42,409 nt of DNA from JBEKTY01 sp049515555 (GTDB taxonomy: Bacteria; Planctomycetota; Planctomycetia; Pirellulales; Thermoguttaceae), in the NCBI GenBank assembly GCA_049515555.1, contig JBEKTY010000057.1, positions 1 through 42,409 on the forward strand. The letters are read 5' to 3'. The notes beneath the pieces were generated by a model. It did no database searches. It saw only the letters and a program-made list of their open reading frames with translations, and had not been told where the DNA came from. Of the stretch, positions 27,684-36,214 are shown piece after piece. The number at the start of each line of letters is the position of its first letter. The first letter of the stretch is position 1. A program made the position numbers and the translations under genes.

Positions 27684-28846
27684 TTCCAATTACGGTCCCC
27701 TGTTTCGGTCCGGAAGAAGGCGAGGCTGCGCGCAGGGTCGTGGAAAGCGGCTGGGTCACGCAGGGCCCGAAGGTCGCCCAGTTCGAGCGGAGCGTGGCCG
27801 ACTACTGCCAAGCGGCCGAGGCGGTCGCCGTTTCGAGCTGCACCACGGCCCTGCACCTGGCGCTGGTCGTGCTCGACATCGGCCCGGGCGACGAGGTGAT
27901 TTGCCCCTCGATGTCGTTCATCGCCACGGCCAACTCGATCCGCTACACGGGGGCCGCGCCCGTCTTCGCCGACGTCGATCCGCGGACCTGCAACCTCGAT
28001 CCCGACTCGGTCGAGGCGGCCGTCACGCCGCGGACCAAGGCCATTTTGGTGGTGCACCAGATCGGACTGCCGGTGGATCTCGATCGCTTCCACGAGCTCG
28101 GCCGCCGCCGCGGCCTGGCCATCGTCGAGGACGCCGCCTGCGCCCTGGGCAGCCGCTATAAAGGCCGGCCCGTCGGCGGCCACAGCGAGCTGGTCTGCTT
28201 CAGCTTCCATCCCCGCAAGGTCGTCACCACGGGCGAGGGCGGCATGATCGCCACGAGCAATCCCCAGCATGCCGCCCGCCTGCGGCTGCTGCGGCAGCAC
28301 GGCATGAGCGTGCCCGACACGGTCCGCCATGCGGCCAGGCAGGTCATCGCCGAGCAATACGTGTGCGTGGGCTATAACTATCGCATGACCGATATCCAGG
28401 CGGCCATCGGCCTCGAGCAGATGAAGCGCTTGGACTGGATCGTCGAGCGTCGGCGGGAGCTGGCCGCCCGATACACCGCGGCCCTGGCCGATCATCCCTG
28501 GCTGCGGCCGCCCTATAGTCCCGACTATGCCCAAACGAATTATCAGAGCTACGCGGTGCAACTGACCGACGCGGCGCCCATCGGCCGCGACGACCTGATG
28601 CAGCGATTGCTCGAGCGGGGCATCGCCACGCGGCGGGGAATCATGCTGGCACACCGCGAGCCGGCCTACGCCGGATACGCGCCGCGAGTCGCCCTGCACA
28701 ACTCCCAGACGGCCAGTGCGCGCTCGCTGCTGCTGCCCCTGTTTCCGCAGATGACGTTCGAGGAGCAGGACCAGGTTCTCGGCTCTCTCGTGGATGAAGG
28801 TACTCAGGTGCCGGGTACGGACGGACCGCGGAGGAACGAACAATGA
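27680..28846 (+). CDS. DegT-family sugar aminotransferase (perosamine/UDP-4-keto-sugar type)
   Basis: 388 aa from ATG 27680, coupled by ATGA to the upstream SDR. Signature segments: SSCTTALHLALVVLDIGPGD, AIVEDAACALGSRYKGRPVG, PLP lysine Lys180 in CFSFHPRKVVTTGEGGM, and YNYRMTDIQAAIGLEQMKRLD. The SFHPRKVVTTGEGGM form is the one seen in PglE/RfbE-like C4-aminotransferases, unlike the SFYPxKNLGA form of the other two aminotransferases in the window. It therefore probably makes a 4-amino-4,6-dideoxy sugar. The stop overlaps the next gene (ATGA). Confidence 0.86.
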   Translation: MIPITVPCFGPEEGEAARRVVESGWVTQGPKVAQFERSVADYCQAAEAVAVSSCTTALHLALVVLDIGPGDEVICPSMSFIATANSIRYTGAAPVFADVDPRTCNLDPDSVEAAVTPRTKAILVVHQIGLPVDLDRFHELGRRRGLAIVEDAACALGSRYKGRPVGGHSELVCFSFHPRKVVTTGEGGMIATSNPQHAARLRLLRQHGMSVPDTVRHAARQVIAEQYVCVGYNYRMTDIQAAIGLEQMKRLDWIVERRRELAARYTAALADHPWLRPPYSPDYAQTNYQSYAVQLTDAAPIGRDDLMQRLLERGIATRRGIMLAHREPAYAGYAPRVALHNSQTASARSLLLPLFPQMTFEEQDQVLGSLVDEGTQVPGTDGPRRNEQ

Positions 28847-29862
28847 TCCGCCCGGCCTGGCAACGACGTCTGATACTGGCTGGAAAAACGGGCTTGGCCG
28901 GTGGCCTCTTGGCGTGGCTGGTGCTGAGCGGCCGGCTTGGGTTTGCACGCTTTGCAACGATACGCCCTTCGATGGATTTGGGAGTACTGATGGCGTTGAC
29001 CTTTGGTGCCATGCTGTTGCCGATTGTGCGTTGGTGGTGGCTGCTCCGTGTGCAGGGTTTGCACGAACCGATGTGGCGGGTTCTCGTGCTGAGCTGGGTG
29101 AGCAGCTTCTTTGGTCTTCTATTGCCCGGCGGCGCCAGTAGTGACATGGCGAAGACCTACCTGATTGTGCGGCGTTGCCCGCGTGCCCGTGCACGCGCCT
29201 TCTCGACCGTTCTGGCCGATCGGTTTCTGGGCCTGTACAGTATCCTCTTCTTGGCCTGCTTGGCGGTCGCCTGGCTTCTTTTTTTCCGGGGAGAAACGGC
29301 GCGGGGAATACAAGTGATGGCAACCGGCATTTTGGCAATTTTTCTCGGCATGACCGGCATGGCAGGTTGCCTGGTGTTTGTTCCTACCAGGCGCGTCTTC
29401 CTACGGGTCGTGCCGCGGAAATGGCGCGCGGCCTGGAAGGAGTCTTTCGAACTTTATTGCCACGGCCGGCAGCACTTGGCAGGCTGCTTCCTTATCTCGA
29501 CGGCCAGCAGTGCGATGACGTTCATGTCGTTTACCGTGGCGGGACGCATGATGGGCGAGTTCGTATCGTGGTCCGCCAGCTTCATCGCCGGTCCGCTGGT
29601 GATTCTCGCCAATTGCCTGCCCATTACGCCCGGCGGCATCGGTACGGCCGAGGCTTTCTCGAGCGAGTTATTCACAGAGTTCGGATCTTCTCATGGGGCC
29701 GAGATCATGATACTTGTGCGAATCGCCAATGCGCTCTTGATCCTGCCCGGCGTGGTGGGGCTCTGCGGCCACCTCTCCCGGAGGGAAGACGATGCTTTCG
29801 CGCGCACCGCGACGCCTCCGGCCAAATCAGAACCGACGGTGTCCTGTGAATCGGCTCCGTAG
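28843..29862 (+). CDS. AglD/LPG-synthase-type integral membrane protein (flippase-like domain)
   Basis: 339 aa with about eight membrane helices and motifs of the UPF0104/lysylphosphatidylglycerol-synthase transmembrane family: LPGGASSDMAKTYLI, ADRFLGLYSILFLACLA, LANCLPITPGGIGTAEA. Related proteins (AglD, YbhN, MprF N-domain) are thought to flip or handle lipid-linked precursors. In this operon a role in moving or modifying an undecaprenyl-linked sugar is plausible; no soluble catalytic domain is fused. It is coupled to the preceding aminotransferase by ATGA. Confidence 0.82.
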   Translation: MIRPAWQRRLILAGKTGLAGGLLAWLVLSGRLGFARFATIRPSMDLGVLMALTFGAMLLPIVRWWWLLRVQGLHEPMWRVLVLSWVSSFFGLLLPGGASSDMAKTYLIVRRCPRARARAFSTVLADRFLGLYSILFLACLAVAWLLFFRGETARGIQVMATGILAIFLGMTGMAGCLVFVPTRRVFLRVVPRKWRAAWKESFELYCHGRQHLAGCFLISTASSAMTFMSFTVAGRMMGEFVSWSASFIAGPLVILANCLPITPGGIGTAEAFSSELFTEFGSSHGAEIMILVRIANALLILPGVVGLCGHLSRREDDAFARTATPPAKSEPTVSCESAP

Positions 29863-29915
29863 CCGGGGCTGGCGTTCATGTTGACGACCTCGCTGGAGAT
29901 AAGGAGTATTCAACC

Positions 29916-30884
29916 ATGATTCTTGTGACCGGGGCCACTGGTTTCGTCGGCAGATACTTGGTGGATCACCTTGTGAAGCAAGGGGAGGCAGTGATCGCCT
30001 GCGGGCGGTCGGACAAATATGCCTCCTTCTTCCAGGACTTGGGCGTCCCTTTCGTGCATCTCGACGTCACCAGCCCTGCGGACATCGAGAAGCTGCCCCG
30101 GAAAGGGGTGGATGCGTGCGTTCATCTCGCCGCGCTGATTCCGGCGATGGTGACAGATATGACCACCGACGCCTTCCTTAAGGTGAACACCCTGGGCACA
30201 TTGCATGTCCTAGAGCATTGCCGAAAAAGTGGCGTCAAGAGATTCCTCTACTCGACCACCTTGTTCGAGGGCATGGAGCACAAGACCCAGCCGATCACGG
30301 AAACCATGGGGCGGAGCTACGCGCTGGTCGGGGGTCACGCGGCATACGTCATTTCCAAGGTTGCAGCCGCCGACTACGTGGAGCACTATTCGCAGGAGTA
30401 TGGGCTGCGGGGCATTATCTTCCGCTTCACTGGCCTCTTGGGTTTTGGCCGGCAGGAAGGCTTTCTCGCCGGCGGCAGCTTCCACCCCAGTGCGTTCGAG
30501 CTATTTTATCGGGCGGCGAAAGCCGGTAAGCCCCTGGAGGTATGGGGGAGGCATGACGCCCGCAGGGATTCCCTCTACGTGAAGGATGCTGTGCACGCAA
30601 TTTATCTGGCGATCAAGAGCGAAACGGCTCGCGGTCTTTATCTGATCGGATCCGGCGAGGGACGGACCGTTGAGGACGACGTAAAGGATTTCGCGGCGGT
30701 GTTCGGCACGTCCGCGCGGCCCGTGCCAATCGTTTACAGACCGGATATAGAAGACAATACGAGAGTCTACTATTTCGACATTAGCAGGGCTCGTCGCGAA
30801 CTGGGCTGGGAGCCGACGTTCAGCTATCGAGACATTCTGCGCGACTACGATTCGGAGGTCCAAGCAGGCCGCTTCCGCCTCTGA
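29916..30884 (+). CDS. NAD-dependent epimerase/dehydratase (SDR)
   Basis: 322 aa from ATG 29916 with AAGGAG 10 nt upstream. Extended SDR: VTGATGFVGRYLVDHL at residues 4-19, VHLAALIPAM, STTLFEG, catalytic Tyr/Lys in AYVISKVAAADYVEHYS, FRFTGLLGFGRQEG and RDSLYVKDAVHAIYL. Substrate unknown; a nucleotide-sugar reductase or epimerase role is likely from the neighbours. This gene opens a block (to 33013) whose codons use more A/T than the flanks, which suggests separate acquisition. Confidence 0.8.
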   Translation: MILVTGATGFVGRYLVDHLVKQGEAVIACGRSDKYASFFQDLGVPFVHLDVTSPADIEKLPRKGVDACVHLAALIPAMVTDMTTDAFLKVNTLGTLHVLEHCRKSGVKRFLYSTTLFEGMEHKTQPITETMGRSYALVGGHAAYVISKVAAADYVEHYSQEYGLRGIIFRFTGLLGFGRQEGFLAGGSFHPSAFELFYRAAKAGKPLEVWGRHDARRDSLYVKDAVHAIYLAIKSETARGLYLIGSGEGRTVEDDVKDFAAVFGTSARPVPIVYRPDIEDNTRVYYFDISRARRELGWEPTFSYRDILRDYDSEVQAGRFRL

Positions 30885-30914
30885 GCCGCCAACGATGGAA
30901 GATACGGGGCGCGA

Positions 30915-31970
30915 TTGCCCGATACCTTGAGCAGTCCATGTCTCACCATTGAAGAACTGGGGCCGTCACAGGACGATGAACTCTCGGAGTTCCTCGATCG
31001 CCTGTGTGACGGCTCACCCTCCGTACTGGGATACCACTATCCCTGCTACCGAGACGTGCTCGTGAGTCTGCAAATTGGTCAACCGGCCTTTCTCAGCGCA
31101 CGCCGCAACGGTGTGTTGGTCGGCGTATTGCCGCTATTTCTGCGACGGTCTGAGGTCGGGCTTGCGTATAGCTCGCTTCCATTCTTTGGGCCGAACGCAG
31201 GCGTCCTCTGCGTGGACGGCTTCCTGGGCGAGGAGATCCACTTCGCGCTTTTGCACGCTTTTCTGGATAAAGTCCGCGAAGAAAAGGCCGTCAGTTGTTC
31301 TTTGTATACGCCTTTTCTGTTTCGCGATTTCTCCTGGTACGACCAGTTCCGGCCCGATATCGTTGTGGACCGGACGACTCTGTACACGGATCTCGCAAAC
31401 GCTGAGTGGAACAGCAGCATCCAATACGACCTGCGGCGAGCGCGCCGCCTCGGGGTGGGCGTAACCTCTGAAGTCACGCCAGAACGGTTGGACGCCTTCT
31501 ACGCGATCTATTGCAGGAATTGCTCGGATCGAAGCATACCCATTAAAGCAAGAGAGTGTGTATCGCTTCTGGTTCGGCCGGAGATCCTTGGTCGGCACAC
31601 AAGGATTTATTTTGCCATGAAAGAGGGCGAAGTCATTGCTGGTCTCCTGGTCGTCTTCTCGCCAGCTACCGCCAGCTACTACATCCCATGTACCCGAGAT
31701 GACGCGAGAACACTTCAACCGGGCACGCTGCTCGTCGACAACGCCGTCCGTGACTTGCGGGCAGCGGGGGTGCGATTCTGGAACTGGGAAGCCTCTCCCG
31801 ATCCCGAATCGGGCGTCTATCGTTACAAGAAGAAGTGGAACTCGATCGAGGCATCCTATCGCATTTACATTTGGTGTCCTGGTGGCGTCGAGCCGCTGAG
31901 GAGGATCGGCAAGGACCGCCTCCGCGACAGCTTTCCAGCATTTTTCGTTTACCCGTACGATCAACTCTAA
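30915..31970 (+). CDS. FemAB/GNAT-like acyltransferase
   Basis: 351 aa. It shows the two-lobe acetyltransferase layout of the FemAB/Acetyltransf_6 group: PAFLSARRNGVLVGVLPLFLRRSE, FGPNAGVLCVDGFLGEE, YDLRRARRLGVGVTSEVTPERLDAFYAIY, RIYFAMKEGEVIAGLLVVFS, YIPCTRDDARTLQPGTLLVDNAV and a C-terminal FWNWEASPDPESGVYRYKKKW. Such proteins often add amino acids or acyl groups to surface-polysaccharide precursors; the exact donor is unknown. The only upstream starts are TTG (30915 or 30927), with no strong ribosome-binding site. Its stop shares a base with the next gene's ATG (TAATG). Confidence 0.78.
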   Translation: MPDTLSSPCLTIEELGPSQDDELSEFLDRLCDGSPSVLGYHYPCYRDVLVSLQIGQPAFLSARRNGVLVGVLPLFLRRSEVGLAYSSLPFFGPNAGVLCVDGFLGEEIHFALLHAFLDKVREEKAVSCSLYTPFLFRDFSWYDQFRPDIVVDRTTLYTDLANAEWNSSIQYDLRRARRLGVGVTSEVTPERLDAFYAIYCRNCSDRSIPIKARECVSLLVRPEILGRHTRIYFAMKEGEVIAGLLVVFSPATASYYIPCTRDDARTLQPGTLLVDNAVRDLRAAGVRFWNWEASPDPESGVYRYKKKWNSIEASYRIYIWCPGGVEPLRRIGKDRLRDSFPAFFVYPYDQL

Positions 31971-33013
31971 TGGCTAAGAAACTCTCAATTGTTGTTCCTG
32001 TCTACAACGAAGGTTCTGGGGTCCTCGCAGCGTTCGATGCCATAAATGAAGTCTGCCGATCAGAATTGCCGGACTGGGACTGGGAGATCATTTTTGTCGA
32101 CGACGGCAGCCGAGACGACTCGTTTTTTCATCTCGAGAGCATCTGCGAGAAGCATCGCAACGCAATGGCGATCCGGCTGGCCGCAAACTGCGGCTCCCAC
32201 CGGGCCATTCGGGCGGGGATGGAATATGCCGAGGGCGATGCCGCGTGTTTCCTTCCCTGCGATCTACAGGAACCCCCCGAGCTTATCCCGCGCCTGCTTC
32301 AAGCATTGACAGACGCGACCCCGGTGGTGCTGGCGGTGCGCAGCAGCAGACAGGATCGTTGGGCTTCCCGAATGTTGTCTCGAATGTTTTTTCTGCTGGC
32401 CCGTTTGTTGATCAGCCGGCGCATGCCGGCTAACGGCATCGGCACCTTCCTGCTCGGTTCGCGCGCCTTGAAGGTCATGACGCGTTACAAGGAACGCAAT
32501 CTGACGCTGGGCGGCTTGCTGATGAACATGGGTTTTCCCTACGCATGCGTTCCTTATGACCGCCAGGCGCGCCACATAGGCGAAACCAAATGGACGTTAA
32601 GCAAACGCCTTGATCTTTTCGTCAATTACTTCGTTGCCAATTCCTATACCCCTATCCGGCTGATGTCCTGGCTGGGAATTGTCGTGGCCCTGCTCGGTTT
32701 TCTTTGGGCAATAGTCGTCGTCGTGAATTGGTTTTGCTTCTCCTCCCCGCCAACGGGCTGGACCTCTCTGTTTGTGGCCGTCCTGGTTCTCGGCGGCATC
32801 CAAATGACGATGACCGGCATTATTGGTGAATACGTCTGGCGGGCATTGGACGAAAGTCGAGCGCGACCTGTGTATGTCGTCGACCGGGTCGTCAACCAAC
32901 GGAAACCAGCGAAAGAGCGGGCGGAGAATTGCCAACGCGCCGTCACGCGTCCCGGCGAGCATCCGGCGGACGACTCGGCAGGAACAACGCCGAATACGTT
33001 TGGCAAATCATAA
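31970..33013 (+). CDS. GtrB/DPM1-like family 2 glycosyltransferase
   Basis: 347 aa from ATG 31970. GT-A motifs: SIVVPVYNEGS, VDDGS (43-47), PCDLQEPPEL. At the C-terminus are two membrane helices (MSWLGIVVALLGFLWAIVVVV and SLFVAVLVLGGIQMTMTGI) and the IIGEYVWRALDESRARPVY motif of GtrB and ArnC-like enzymes, which attach a sugar to undecaprenyl phosphate. A second enzyme of this type lies on the opposite strand at 35136-36134. It probably supplies a lipid-linked sugar for a GT-C transferase. This is the last gene of the A+T-richer block. Confidence 0.87.
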   Translation: MAKKLSIVVPVYNEGSGVLAAFDAINEVCRSELPDWDWEIIFVDDGSRDDSFFHLESICEKHRNAMAIRLAANCGSHRAIRAGMEYAEGDAACFLPCDLQEPPELIPRLLQALTDATPVVLAVRSSRQDRWASRMLSRMFFLLARLLISRRMPANGIGTFLLGSRALKVMTRYKERNLTLGGLLMNMGFPYACVPYDRQARHIGETKWTLSKRLDLFVNYFVANSYTPIRLMSWLGIVVALLGFLWAIVVVVNWFCFSSPPTGWTSLFVAVLVLGGIQMTMTGIIGEYVWRALDESRARPVYVVDRVVNQRKPAKERAENCQRAVTRPGEHPADDSAGTTPNTFGKS

Positions 33014-33042
33014 GATGCTCTAACTACAAGCAGGGGGGGCAG

Positions 33043-34056
33043 ATGATTCGAATTGCAGTGGTGGGGGCCGGTTATTGGGGCCCGAACTTGATCCGGAATT
33101 TCGTAAGCTGCCGCGATGCGCGGCTTGTCGCCGTATGCGATACGGATCGGCAGCGGCTGGACACGGTCCTGGCGCCGTATCCGGGCGTCGCGGGCGTGGA
33201 AGACGTCGATGCCCTGCTGGCGCGCCCCGACATCGACGCCGTGGCCATTGCCACGCCGGTCCGCACGCACGGTCGGCTGGGGCTCCAGGCGCTACGGGCC
33301 GGAAAGCACGTCCTGGTGGAGAAGCCCCTGGCGGCGTCCGTGCGCGAGGGGGAAGAGCTGCTCTGCGCGGCCCAAGCCGCGGGCCGCGTGCTGATGGTCG
33401 ACCATACCTTCGTCTATAGCGCCCCGGTCCGCAAGATGAAAGAGATCCTCGACTCCGGCGACCTGGGCGATCTGTATTACGTCGATAGCGTGCGCATCAA
33501 TCTGGGCCTGTTCCAGCACGACGTGAACGTGGTGTGGGACCTCGCCCCGCACGATCTGTCGATCATGGATTTTCTCATCGGGCGCCTGCCCCGCAGCCTT
33601 TCGGCCTTTGGGGCCTGCCATGCCGACAGCCGGCAGGAGATCGAGGACGTGGCCTATTTGAACCTCGACTTCGGCGGCGGCCTGCTGGCCTCGTTCCACG
33701 TCAACTGGCTCAGCCCGGTGAAAATCCGCCTCTTTGCCGTGGGCGGCAGCCGCAAGGGCCTGGTCTACAACGACCTCGTTCCCGGCGAAAAGATCAAGGT
33801 TTACGACCGGGGGATCACCGTTTCCAGCGACCCCGACGCGCGGCGCGGCGTACTGGTGGGCTACCGTACCGGCGATCTGTGGGTGCCGCACATCGACGAT
33901 GTCGAACCGTTGCAACAGATGGTCCGCCATTTCATCGAGTGCATTCGCGATAACAAGAAGCCCCAGACCGACGGCGAAGCCGGGCTGCGGGTCGTGCGAA
34001 TCCTGGAGGCGGCCCAACGCAGCATCAAGGCCCAGGGCGGGAGGATTACCCTCTAG
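33043..34056 (+). CDS. Gfo/Idh/MocA oxidoreductase (WbpB/WlbA-like)
   Basis: 337 aa from ATG 33043 with AGGGGGG upstream. Rossmann motif GAGYWGPN (8-15), then AIATPVRTHG, the catalytic Lys94 in LVEKPLA, VDHTFVYSAPVRKMKE, WDLAPHDLSIMDFL and a C-terminal beta-sheet domain. WbpB/WlbA-type members oxidise the 3-position of UDP-N-acetylglucosaminuronate before amination. With the WbpE-like and WbpD-like genes in the same operon, this is the likely first step of a 3-acetamido-uronate pathway. Its stop codon falls within a direct repeat flanking the element at 34050-34174. G+C content is clearly higher than in the gene just upstream. Confidence 0.85.
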   Translation: MIRIAVVGAGYWGPNLIRNFVSCRDARLVAVCDTDRQRLDTVLAPYPGVAGVEDVDALLARPDIDAVAIATPVRTHGRLGLQALRAGKHVLVEKPLAASVREGEELLCAAQAAGRVLMVDHTFVYSAPVRKMKEILDSGDLGDLYYVDSVRINLGLFQHDVNVVWDLAPHDLSIMDFLIGRLPRSLSAFGACHADSRQEIEDVAYLNLDFGGGLLASFHVNWLSPVKIRLFAVGGSRKGLVYNDLVPGEKIKVYDRGITVSSDPDARRGVLVGYRTGDLWVPHIDDVEPLQQMVRHFIECIRDNKKPQTDGEAGLRVVRILEAAQRSIKAQGGRITL

Positions 34057-34174
34057 CCCGGATCATTCACCAGTCGTTCGTAGTGACCGCATTCATGCGG
34101 TCCTTGACCTGTTCACCATCTCCAGACCCGATGAATCGGGTTACTTCGAGCCCCGGTGAATGATCCCCTCTAGC
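34050..34174. mobile_element. Nested-palindrome element with inverted GGATCATTCACC ends, family B
   Basis: GGATCATTCACC (34060-34071) is inverted as GGTGAATGATCC (34155-34166). Inside are hairpins GACCGCAT/ATGCGGTC (34085-34102) and ACCCGAT/ATCGGGT. The 8-bp direct repeat CCTCTAGC (34050-34057 and 34167-34174) flanks it, fitting a target-site duplication. It lies in the convergent gap between the two sugar operons and may work as a bidirectional terminator. Confidence 0.6.
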
Positions 34175-34191
34175 GTTTATCGCGGTGAAGC

Positions 34192-35139
34192 TCAATCGCC
34201 GGCGGCGGAAAGCGCTCCGATGAACTCGTCATAATCACGGATGTAGTCCAGGGCATCGTACTCGTCCGAGGCGAAGACGAGCAATATGGCGTCGGCGGAA
34301 TATTTGTACGACGTGCACCAGACCATGGGAGGCACATACAGCCCGACGCGCGGAGAGTCCAGCACAATCTCCTCGCGCTGCAGTCCGTTATCGGCGACCA
34401 CGGAAAGCGACCCCTTGACGCAAACCAGAAACTGCCGGCATTTGCGATGCGCATGTTCGCCCCGCACGTGTTTGCTCGGGACGTCGAAAACCAGAAAATA
34501 CCGCTGGGGGCGAAAGGGAACCTCGCTCTGGAACTGCCCCACCGACAGCATGCCGCGGAGATCGTCCACCAACTTGAGCCTCTGGAGGGTGACTCCCGAG
34601 GACAAGGGCCGGCTTGGCGCCGTTTCACTCTCCGCATCCTCGGCAGCGACGAGCCTGCGGACGGGCTTTTCGTCGACGTTGACGTAGCCCGTAATCCGCC
34701 CGGGGTTTCCGGCGACAATGGCGCCGGGCGGAACGTCTTTCGTGACCACGCACCCCGCGCCTACCATCGCCAAACGGCCGATCGTGATCCCGGGAAGGAT
34801 GGTGGCATTGGCGCCGATCGAGGCACCCAGGGCGACGTGCGTTTGCGGCACGCTTTCCTGATAATGCCTGCTACGAGGCATTTTGTCGTTGGTGAAGGCG
34901 GCGTTGGGCCCCACAAAGACGTCGTCGGCCACGCGCAGGCCGTCCCATAGCTGCACGCCGCACTTGATCGTCACGCGGTCGCCGACGACGACGTCGTTTT
35001 CGATGAACACGTGGTCGCAGATATTGCAGTCCTCGCCGATGCGGGCGCCGGGCAAGATATGCGCGAAGGCCCACACCCGCGTCCCTCTTCCGATCATGCT
35101 TGTTTCGCAGAGCCCCTGCGGGTGAACGAAGAAACTCAT
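34192..35139 (-). CDS. WxcM-type bifunctional dTDP-hexose 3,4-ketoisomerase / N-acetyltransferase
   Basis: 315 aa in two domains. Residues about 1-150 form a left-handed beta-helix acetyltransferase (ARIGEDCNICDHVFIENDVVVG, GPNAAFTNDKMPRSRHY, GAGCVVTKDVPPGAIVAGNPG). Residues about 165-312 form a WxcM/FdtA cupin: LKLVDDLRGMLSVGQF, PFRPQRYFLVFDVPSKHVRG, EHAHRKCRQFLVCVKGSL and VGLYVPPMVWCTSYKYS. FdtA/QdtA-type cupins isomerise dTDP-4-keto-6-deoxyglucose to the 3-keto sugar; the acetyltransferase half adds acetyl after amination (as in FdtD/WxcM fusions). Start and preceding stop overlap (ATGA). With RmlA, RmlB and the aminotransferase at 36215-37312 it forms a dTDP-3-acetamido-3,6-dideoxyhexose pathway. 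Confidence 0.87.
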   Translation of the reverse strand: MSFFVHPQGLCETSMIGRGTRVWAFAHILPGARIGEDCNICDHVFIENDVVVGDRVTIKCGVQLWDGLRVADDVFVGPNAAFTNDKMPRSRHYQESVPQTHVALGASIGANATILPGITIGRLAMVGAGCVVTKDVPPGAIVAGNPGRITGYVNVDEKPVRRLVAAEDAESETAPSRPLSSGVTLQRLKLVDDLRGMLSVGQFQSEVPFRPQRYFLVFDVPSKHVRGEHAHRKCRQFLVCVKGSLSVVADNGLQREEIVLDSPRVGLYVPPMVWCTSYKYSADAILLVFASDEYDALDYIRDYDEFIGALSAAGD

Positions 35140-36134
35140 GGCTCAAGCAACCCGTCCTTTCTCGAAACAGATTTTCGCTCCTTTGTCGAAAAAGACTCCC
35201 GCGACATGGGGATAACACTGGGCCGGCGCTTCGTGTTTTCAAACGTTCGCCAGACGTAGATGCCGATAATCCCCAATCCGAACAACTGCGAGAACATGGC
35301 GATCAGCACCGTCAGGATAATTGGGGTGTAGCCGGCAACCGGAATACCCCCCAGCAGCCACGTGATGAAAATCACCGTTCCAGCGACCACGGAAAACGCC
35401 AGGCCCAAGGTGCCGACCAATGCCAGCAGCGTCACCGGAAGACTGGTAAAGGAGAGGATACTGTCGAACATATAGCGAACCTTGCGGCGGAAGCCCCAGC
35501 CGCTGCGGCCGAACTCGCGCGGCCGCCGGCGGTAGGGCACCGATTTGCGGCGGAAGCCCAGCCAGATTATTTGCCCCACCAGCGACGAATTCATTTCCTC
35601 CATCGTCAGCAGGACATCGCGAACTTGCCGATTGCAGCCGAAAACGTCGATTCCTCCGACGGGCATCTCGGGTTGCACCAAACGCCGATAGATTCCCCAA
35701 AAAAAGCCGGAAGAGACGCGGGAGAGGAACGGGTCGTCGCGAGCCATGCGGACTCCCACGACGATATCCACCGGCTCGCTGTACAGCGACCGGAAGAACT
35801 CCTCGACCAATTCGATCGGCTCTTGCAAGTCGGCGGCCATAACGGCGAAATACTGCCCGGTGGCGACGGAAAGCCCCATGCGGATGGCGGCAAACGACCC
35901 GAAATTCCGCGACAGACAGACAAGCTCGGCCGGAAAGTCGCAGCCTTGCAACCCCTCCCTTAGCTTGTCGTGGGAGCGGTCGGGACTGCCGTCGACGACG
36001 AAAACGACCTCCAGCCGCCTCTCCAATCTTTCGTAAAGTCCCCGCAATACATGCAGAAGCGAATCGATCGAAGCCTCGTTCTTGTAGACGGGGATCACCA
36101 GCGAATACATAATGCCGCTTTCCGGACTTTCCAT
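35136..36134 (-). CDS. GtrB/DPM1-like family 2 glycosyltransferase (second)
   Basis: 332 aa from ATG 36134; ATG 36110 (MYSLVIPVYKNEASI) is also good and removes 8 residues. Motifs: VVFVVDGSPDRS, ADLQEPIELVEEF, then two membrane helices (LPVTLLALVGTLGLAFSVVA and IPVAGYTPIILTVLIAMFSQ) and a final IIGIYVWRTFENTKRRPSV. It is predicted to load a sugar on undecaprenyl phosphate, perhaps the Qui3NAc/Fuc3NAc-type sugar made by its neighbours. It overlaps the WxcM gene by 4 nt and lies 80 nt after the aminotransferase, from which it is separated by a repeat hairpin. It is a relative of 31970-33013, in the opposite orientation. Confidence 0.85.
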   Translation of the reverse strand: MESPESGIMYSLVIPVYKNEASIDSLLHVLRGLYERLERRLEVVFVVDGSPDRSHDKLREGLQGCDFPAELVCLSRNFGSFAAIRMGLSVATGQYFAVMAADLQEPIELVEEFFRSLYSEPVDIVVGVRMARDDPFLSRVSSGFFWGIYRRLVQPEMPVGGIDVFGCNRQVRDVLLTMEEMNSSLVGQIIWLGFRRKSVPYRRRPREFGRSGWGFRRKVRYMFDSILSFTSLPVTLLALVGTLGLAFSVVAGTVIFITWLLGGIPVAGYTPIILTVLIAMFSQLFGLGIIGIYVWRTFENTKRRPSVIPMSRESFSTKERKSVSRKDGLLEP

Positions 36135-36153
36135 CCAACTTACCTACGTTTAG

Positions 36154-36213
36154 ACTCTTGCAAATTGCAGATGCCCGGTCCCCTCTCCCTCCGGGAGAGG
36201 GTTAGGGTGAGGG
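36154..36213. repeat. CCCTCACCCTAACCCTC dispersed repeat, copy 3 (inverted)
   Basis: Inverse of the 18740 element: GACTCTTGCAAATTGCAG, then CCCCTCTCCCTCCGGGAGAG hairpin, then GGGTTAGGGTGAGGG. The long shared tail shows that this is one element of about 60 nt and not chance similarity. Confidence 0.75.
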
Positions 36214-36214
36214 C

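Noticed and set aside
34057..34191. Small RNA or riboswitch in the convergent gap
   Set aside because: The hairpins are explained by a nested-palindrome element with inverted ends and flanking direct repeats; it is not upstream of any gene.
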